From Pseudomonas putida (lineage in GTDB: Bacteria; Pseudomonadota; Gammaproteobacteria; Pseudomonadales; Pseudomonadaceae): 64,000 bases of DNA. Shown here piece after piece: positions 60,795 to 64,000 of the stretch; the first letter of the stretch is position 1, and each line of letters opens with the position of its first letter. The notes beneath the pieces are model-generated. The model saw only the letters and a program-made list of their open reading frames with translations. It did not search any database and was not told the DNA's origin. The DNA lies in NCBI RefSeq assembly GCF_028682395.1, contig NZ_JANHLC010000005.1, positions 248,001 to 312,000 on the forward strand. The letters run 5' to 3'. A program made the position numbers and the translations under genes.

Positions 60795-62072
60795 TCAGAG
60801 AATATTCGAGTAGTCCGCTTCGATCCGGTCCAGGCTCAGGTGATTGAGGAAGTTGGAGAAGCACATCCAGGCCGACAGGGCGTTCATATCGCGAAACTGC
60901 TCGGGCAGGTATTTCGGTGCCACCACCAGCCCTTCGTCTACCAACTGGCGCAAGGTCCGCATATCTTCCAGCGTGGTCTTGCCGCAAAACAGCAGGGGCA
61001 CCTGCTCCAGCTTGCCCTTGCGCACGGCCAGCTGAATATAGTTGTAAACCATGATAAAGCCCTTGAGGTAGGACAAGTCCTTGGTAAAGGGCAGTCCATT
61101 GGGCACCGAACCGCGGAAAACCCGGCTGGCGTTGCCATAGCTTTCGGCCATCTCGAAGCCCTGCTCACGGAAGAACTCATAGACCTGGAGGAAGTCCGCG
61201 CCCTCCTCGACCATATGGATCGCCCGGGTACGGTTGGTCAGTTTGCGCAGGCGGCTGGGGTACGACGCAAAAGCAATGACTTCCATCAGGATCGCCAGGC
61301 CTTCCTGGGTCACGGTCGACGAGGGCGGGCCCTTGGACAGGAAAGTGCAGATCGGTTGGTTCAGCCCGTTGAGCGTGGTGCCGACGTGCACCAGCCCTTC
61401 ATGGACTTCCAGGGCGCGCACATCGCGCTCGTTGAACATCGCGTCGGCGCGGATCTTGATGTAGTCGGCACCGGCTGCGGCATCAGCGACGATACCGTCG
61501 GACTCGAACACCCGAATGGTTTCCTCGGCCTCGCCAAACACCTTGTTCAGGCGCCCCTGCAGCAGGCTAACGGCATCCTTGGCGGTCAACGTCTTGGCTT
61601 CGTCCTTGAGGTCGCCACGGCCATCGATATTGTTCAGGTAGTCGGAAAGCATCAGGCCCAGGTCGGACAGGGTCGGATCACCCGCATGGAAGGCATCGGA
61701 CGCAGCGCCATAGAGCTCCTGGGAGATCAACCCGAAATCCTCGGTGCCACGCGCCTCGAGCATGCGCACCACCATCCGGTACTCCTTACACATGCGCCGC
61801 ATGATCTGCCCGACCGGGTTGAACTGACCCAACTGGCGAGTGATATCGCGCTCGATATTCTGGAACTCCAGCTTCACCGCGCTGGAGTCAAAGGACAGCG
61901 GTCGCCCGGCGTAGTAGGCGCGGTCCACCGCCGGCATCTCCCGGCCCTTGCCCTTGAGGAAGCCGCGCCGGATCGAATCGTCCCACTTCACCGCATCCAG
62001 CACCCGGATTGGCGCCTGCGCCAGTACGATGCGATCGGACAGGCTGCGTATCGTCTGCTGGTACTCGTCCAC
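60795..62072 (-). CDS. QEGLA-motif protein (DUF1704 family), candidate metallopeptidase
   Basis: A 425 aa cytoplasmic protein of the DUF1704 family, labelled in databases flavohemoglobin expression-modulating QEGLA motif protein. The start is GTG with AAGGAG seven bases upstream. Residues 224-229 read HEGLVH (HExxxH) and 255-260 read TQEGLA, giving two His and a second Glu as candidate zinc ligands. Eukaryotic DUF1704 members (KIAA0895-type MATCAP/TMCP) are tubulin carboxypeptidases with this motif type, so I infer peptidase activity. Bacterial substrate is unknown. Confidence 0.82.
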   Translation of the reverse strand: MDEYQQTIRSLSDRIVLAQAPIRVLDAVKWDDSIRRGFLKGKGREMPAVDRAYYAGRPLSFDSSAVKLEFQNIERDITRQLGQFNPVGQIMRRMCKEYRMVVRMLEARGTEDFGLISQELYGAASDAFHAGDPTLSDLGLMLSDYLNNIDGRGDLKDEAKTLTAKDAVSLLQGRLNKVFGEAEETIRVFESDGIVADAAAGADYIKIRADAMFNERDVRALEVHEGLVHVGTTLNGLNQPICTFLSKGPPSSTVTQEGLAILMEVIAFASYPSRLRKLTNRTRAIHMVEEGADFLQVYEFFREQGFEMAESYGNASRVFRGSVPNGLPFTKDLSYLKGFIMVYNYIQLAVRKGKLEQVPLLFCGKTTLEDMRTLRQLVDEGLVVAPKYLPEQFRDMNALSAWMCFSNFLNHLSLDRIEADYSNIL

Positions 62073-62100
62073 GGGTGGCTCCTTGCGAATCTATCGGGGT

Positions 62101-62646
62101 TTACTGGCCGGCGCGCTGATAGCGGGCCGCTTCGACAAACACATCGGAGTTCGCCGGGTCGTCGAGGTAGGCAAACACCTGCTTCTGTTCGCTGGTGACC
62201 AGCAGGCCTTCGCCTTCCTGGGTTTCGACCGTTTCCCAGCTCAGTGCGGCGGCGCCCTGGGCCTGGCGCAACTGATCCATATCCAGGTTGTAGACCACCA
62301 GTTCGTGCTTGTCGGTCAGCTCAAAGCCGGCCAGGGTAAAATGCCCGCCGAATTTTTCCGGCACCGGCGCCGAGAGGTACCAGCGACTGCCATGGCGGGC
62401 CACGCTGAACAGGTACTCGTCACGCTGGCCAGGCTTGCCTTTGGGGTAGCTGATGGCGCGGTAGCGATTGCTCCCGGCAGGCTTGATCTCAAGGTTCAGC
62501 GACTCGCCCCAGGCATCCTTGCTGGTCCATTTGCCGAGCAGGGCTGCGGGTGCCGCCTGATCGGCGGGCAACGGCTGCTTGAAGGTCACCAGGCAACCGC
62601 TCAACAGTAAAAACGACAACACCATGGCAACGCGCCAACCTTTCAT
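62101..62646 (-). CDS. Hypothetical lipoprotein
   Basis: Predicted lipoprotein of 181 aa with signal peptide ending LLSGC (Cys18). The mature part begins LVTFKQPLPADQ and contains LLGKWTSKDAWGESLNLEIK and HFTLAGFELTDKHELVVYN, a pattern of beta strands that could form a lipocalin-like barrel, though I cannot name a family. It lies 28 bases upstream of the QEGLA gene and 30 bases downstream of the TetR gene, so it probably belongs to the same transcript. Confidence 0.78.
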   Translation of the reverse strand: MKGWRVAMVLSFLLLSGCLVTFKQPLPADQAAPAALLGKWTSKDAWGESLNLEIKPAGSNRYRAISYPKGKPGQRDEYLFSVARHGSRWYLSAPVPEKFGGHFTLAGFELTDKHELVVYNLDMDQLRQAQGAAALSWETVETQEGEGLLVTSEQKQVFAYLDDPANSDVFVEAARYQRAGQ

Positions 62647-62676
62647 TCGACACTCCTAGACAGAAGCCGCTCGCGC

Positions 62677-63393
62677 TTACACAGCCGCCAGCACCAGATG
62701 CATACACCGCGTGAGAATAGCCAGAATCTCTTGCTCGGCCAGCGGTTGCGCGCTGTCCAGCAGGCCCTGATATTCCATCCGCCCGATCATGGCCGTCAAC
62801 ACCTTGGCATCGTGCTCGGGCGCCCTGGAGCCCAGGACCTGAAAGATCTGACAGGTGCCGCGCAAGAGGATTTCCTGATGCGCCCGCACCAGCACCGCCA
62901 GACGCGGGTTCAGCAGGGCTTCCTGATGAAAGGCCTGTTCGGCCATCAGGTGCTCGCGGCGACCGACCAGCTGGCGCTTGACGTAGTCGGCCGCCATGCG
63001 GCCGATCTCGTCGGCCAACTGCGCCCGCGACTCGGCGCTGCCATCGCCGCGGGCCATCAGCTCGCGCAGCAAACCTTCGGTGTTCTCCCACAGTTTGGCC
63101 ATGTAAGCCGCGCTGCGCTCGACGTATTGGGCAAAGGTATCGGTGAGCAGATCATCGATATCCTTGAAATAGTAGGTGGTGGCCGACAGCGGCACGCCGG
63201 CTTCTGCCGCCACCGCACGGTGACGCACGCCGCGTACGCCCTCACGCACGACAATGCGCATGGCGGCGTCGAGAATCGCCTGACGGCGCTGCTCACTGCC
63301 TTGCCGGCTCGCCTTGCGCCCCTGGTATTGCACACTCTGGGCCACCGCCGTGGCGATCCCCGCCGCGCCCTGGGGCGCTATTGCACAGTTCAC
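62677..63393 (-). CDS. TetR-family transcriptional regulator
   Basis: A 238 aa regulator starting at GTG 63393 with AGAGG at good spacing. After a non-conserved tail of about 35 residues comes the TetR helix-turn-helix (RRQAILDAAMRIVVREGVRG, then AVAAEAGVPLSATTYYFKDI) and a helical ligand domain. It is the first gene of the lipoprotein-QEGLA-hydrolase group, so it may control that group. In P. aeruginosa the equivalent gene (PA3699) also sits beside lysS. The ligand is unknown. Confidence 0.87.
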   Translation of the reverse strand: MNCAIAPQGAAGIATAVAQSVQYQGRKASRQGSEQRRQAILDAAMRIVVREGVRGVRHRAVAAEAGVPLSATTYYFKDIDDLLTDTFAQYVERSAAYMAKLWENTEGLLRELMARGDGSAESRAQLADEIGRMAADYVKRQLVGRREHLMAEQAFHQEALLNPRLAVLVRAHQEILLRGTCQIFQVLGSRAPEHDAKVLTAMIGRMEYQGLLDSAQPLAEQEILAILTRCMHLVLAAV

Positions 63394-63452
63394 GAGCAGA
63401 CCTCTTCAGTTGCCAGGAAAACCACAGCTTCGCGCCGTCTGCGGCGCGCAAT

Positions 63453-63478
63453 AAAAAGCCGCCTGAATGAGGCGGCTT
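63453..63478 (-). terminator. Intrinsic terminator after lysS
   Basis: AAGCCGCC pairs with GGCGGCTT (8 bp, seven-base loop), and on the minus strand the stem is followed by TTTTTATT. It lies 14 bases past the lysS stop, ahead of the TetR gene. Confidence 0.88.
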
Positions 63479-63492
63479 GTTATTCAACGCGA

Positions 63493-64000
63493 TTACGCCT
63501 CGGGGCGCATGTGCGGGAACAGGATCACATCGCGGATCGACGCGGAGTCGGTCAGCAGCATCACCAGGCGGTCGATACCGATGCCTTCGCCGGCGGTCGG
63601 CGGCATGCCGTACTCCAGGGCACGGACGAAATCGGCGTCGTAATGCATGGCTTCGTCATCGCCCGCATCCTTGTCGGCCACCTGGGCCTGGAAGCGTTCG
63701 GCCTGGTCCTGGGCATCGTTGAGCTCGGAATAGGCGTTGGCGATTTCACGGCCACCGATAAACAGCTCGAAGCGATCGGTAACATTCGGGTTTTCATCGT
63801 TGCGACGAGCCAGCGGCGACACTTCGAACGGGTACTGGGTAATGAAGTGCGGCTGCTCCAGCTTGTGCTCGACCAGCTCTTCGAAAATCATCACCTGCAG
63901 CTTACCCAAGCCTTCGAAGCCGAGGACCTTGGCGCCGGCCTGCTTGGCGATGGCACGGGCCTTGTCGATGTCCTGCAGGTCGGCAGCGGTAATTTCTGGG
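63493..64000 (-). CDS. lysS: Lysyl-tRNA synthetase, C-terminal fragment
   Basis: The frame is open to the right edge, so only about the last 168 codons of a class II lysyl-tRNA synthetase are present. Visible are [20 protein letters not shown], the motif 2/3 neighbourhood [34 protein letters not shown] and the class II motif 3 [20 protein letters not shown], ending [12 protein letters not shown]. It charges tRNA-Lys. A clear terminator follows the stop. Confidence 0.95.
   Translation of the reverse strand, partial: PEITAADLQDIDKARAIAKQAGAKVLGFEGLGKLQVMIFEELVEHKLEQPHFITQYPFEVSPLARRNDENPNVTDRFELFIGGREIANAYSELNDAQDQAERFQAQVADKDAGDDEAMHYDADFVRALEYGMPPTAGEGIGIDRLVMLLTDSASIRDVILFPHMRPEA

Overview
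The window is a stretch of core chromosome from a Pseudomonas, most likely of the P. fluorescens/P. putida side of the genus rather than P. aeruginosa. The evidence is the gene order, the high-GC codon use, the protein sequences, and short REP-type palindromes built on a TGTAGGAGCGAGC core. It is densely coded, mostly on the minus strand to about 24 kb and mixed after that. I see no rRNA or tRNA gene, CRISPR array, insertion sequence, prophage or replication origin. The first gene (eno) and the last (lysS) run off the ends.

Region 1 (1-23.7 kb, minus strand) is the large housekeeping and envelope cluster. Read in the direction of transcription it runs rpsB-tsf, pyrH-frr-uppS-cdsA-dxr-rseP-bamA-ompH(skp)-lpxD-fabZ-lpxA-lpxB-rnhB-dnaE-accA, then tilS, pyrG-kdsA and eno. 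It joins translation factors, undecaprenyl and isoprenoid synthesis, CDP-diacylglycerol, lipid A, fatty acid initiation, outer-membrane assembly and replication. Several junctions overlap by 1-4 bases (frr/pyrH, uppS/cdsA, cdsA/dxr, lpxA/fabZ, lpxB/rnhB), which suggests translational coupling. rpsB has the conserved extended -10 promoter and a structured leader.

Region 2 (24-40.5 kb, mostly plus) holds map, glnD (nitrogen sensing), dapC, dapD and dapE (the succinylase branch of DAP/lysine synthesis), a CPA1-type antiporter, an ArsC/YffB-like protein, the CsdA-CsdE sulfur-transfer pair with TcdA facing it, an NdvB-type GH17-GT2 beta-glucan enzyme, an RlmA-type methyltransferase and a cold-shock protein.

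Region 3 (40.7-57.9 kb) holds plsB, two small envelope proteins, a MexJK-like RND efflux operon with a divergent MexL-like TetR repressor and a palindromic operator between them, rsmJ, several proteins of unknown role (one with an internal duplication), tsaB, adk, ppc and a small RHH-like protein.

Region 4 (58-64 kb) holds a DUF4398 lipoprotein and an LptF-like OmpA lipoprotein behind a possible AlgU promoter, then a minus-strand run of poorly characterised genes: a TetR regulator, a lipoprotein, a QEGLA-motif protein, a lipoprotein alpha/beta hydrolase and a small membrane protein. The end of lysS follows.

Most of the window is ordinary. The best leads are the QEGLA protein, which shows an HExxxH metal-site motif ahead of its TQEGLA signature and so looks like a metallopeptidase; the duplicated-domain cytoplasmic protein at 50.2-50.9 kb; the MexL-type operator; the S2 leader; and REP elements that touch gene ends.
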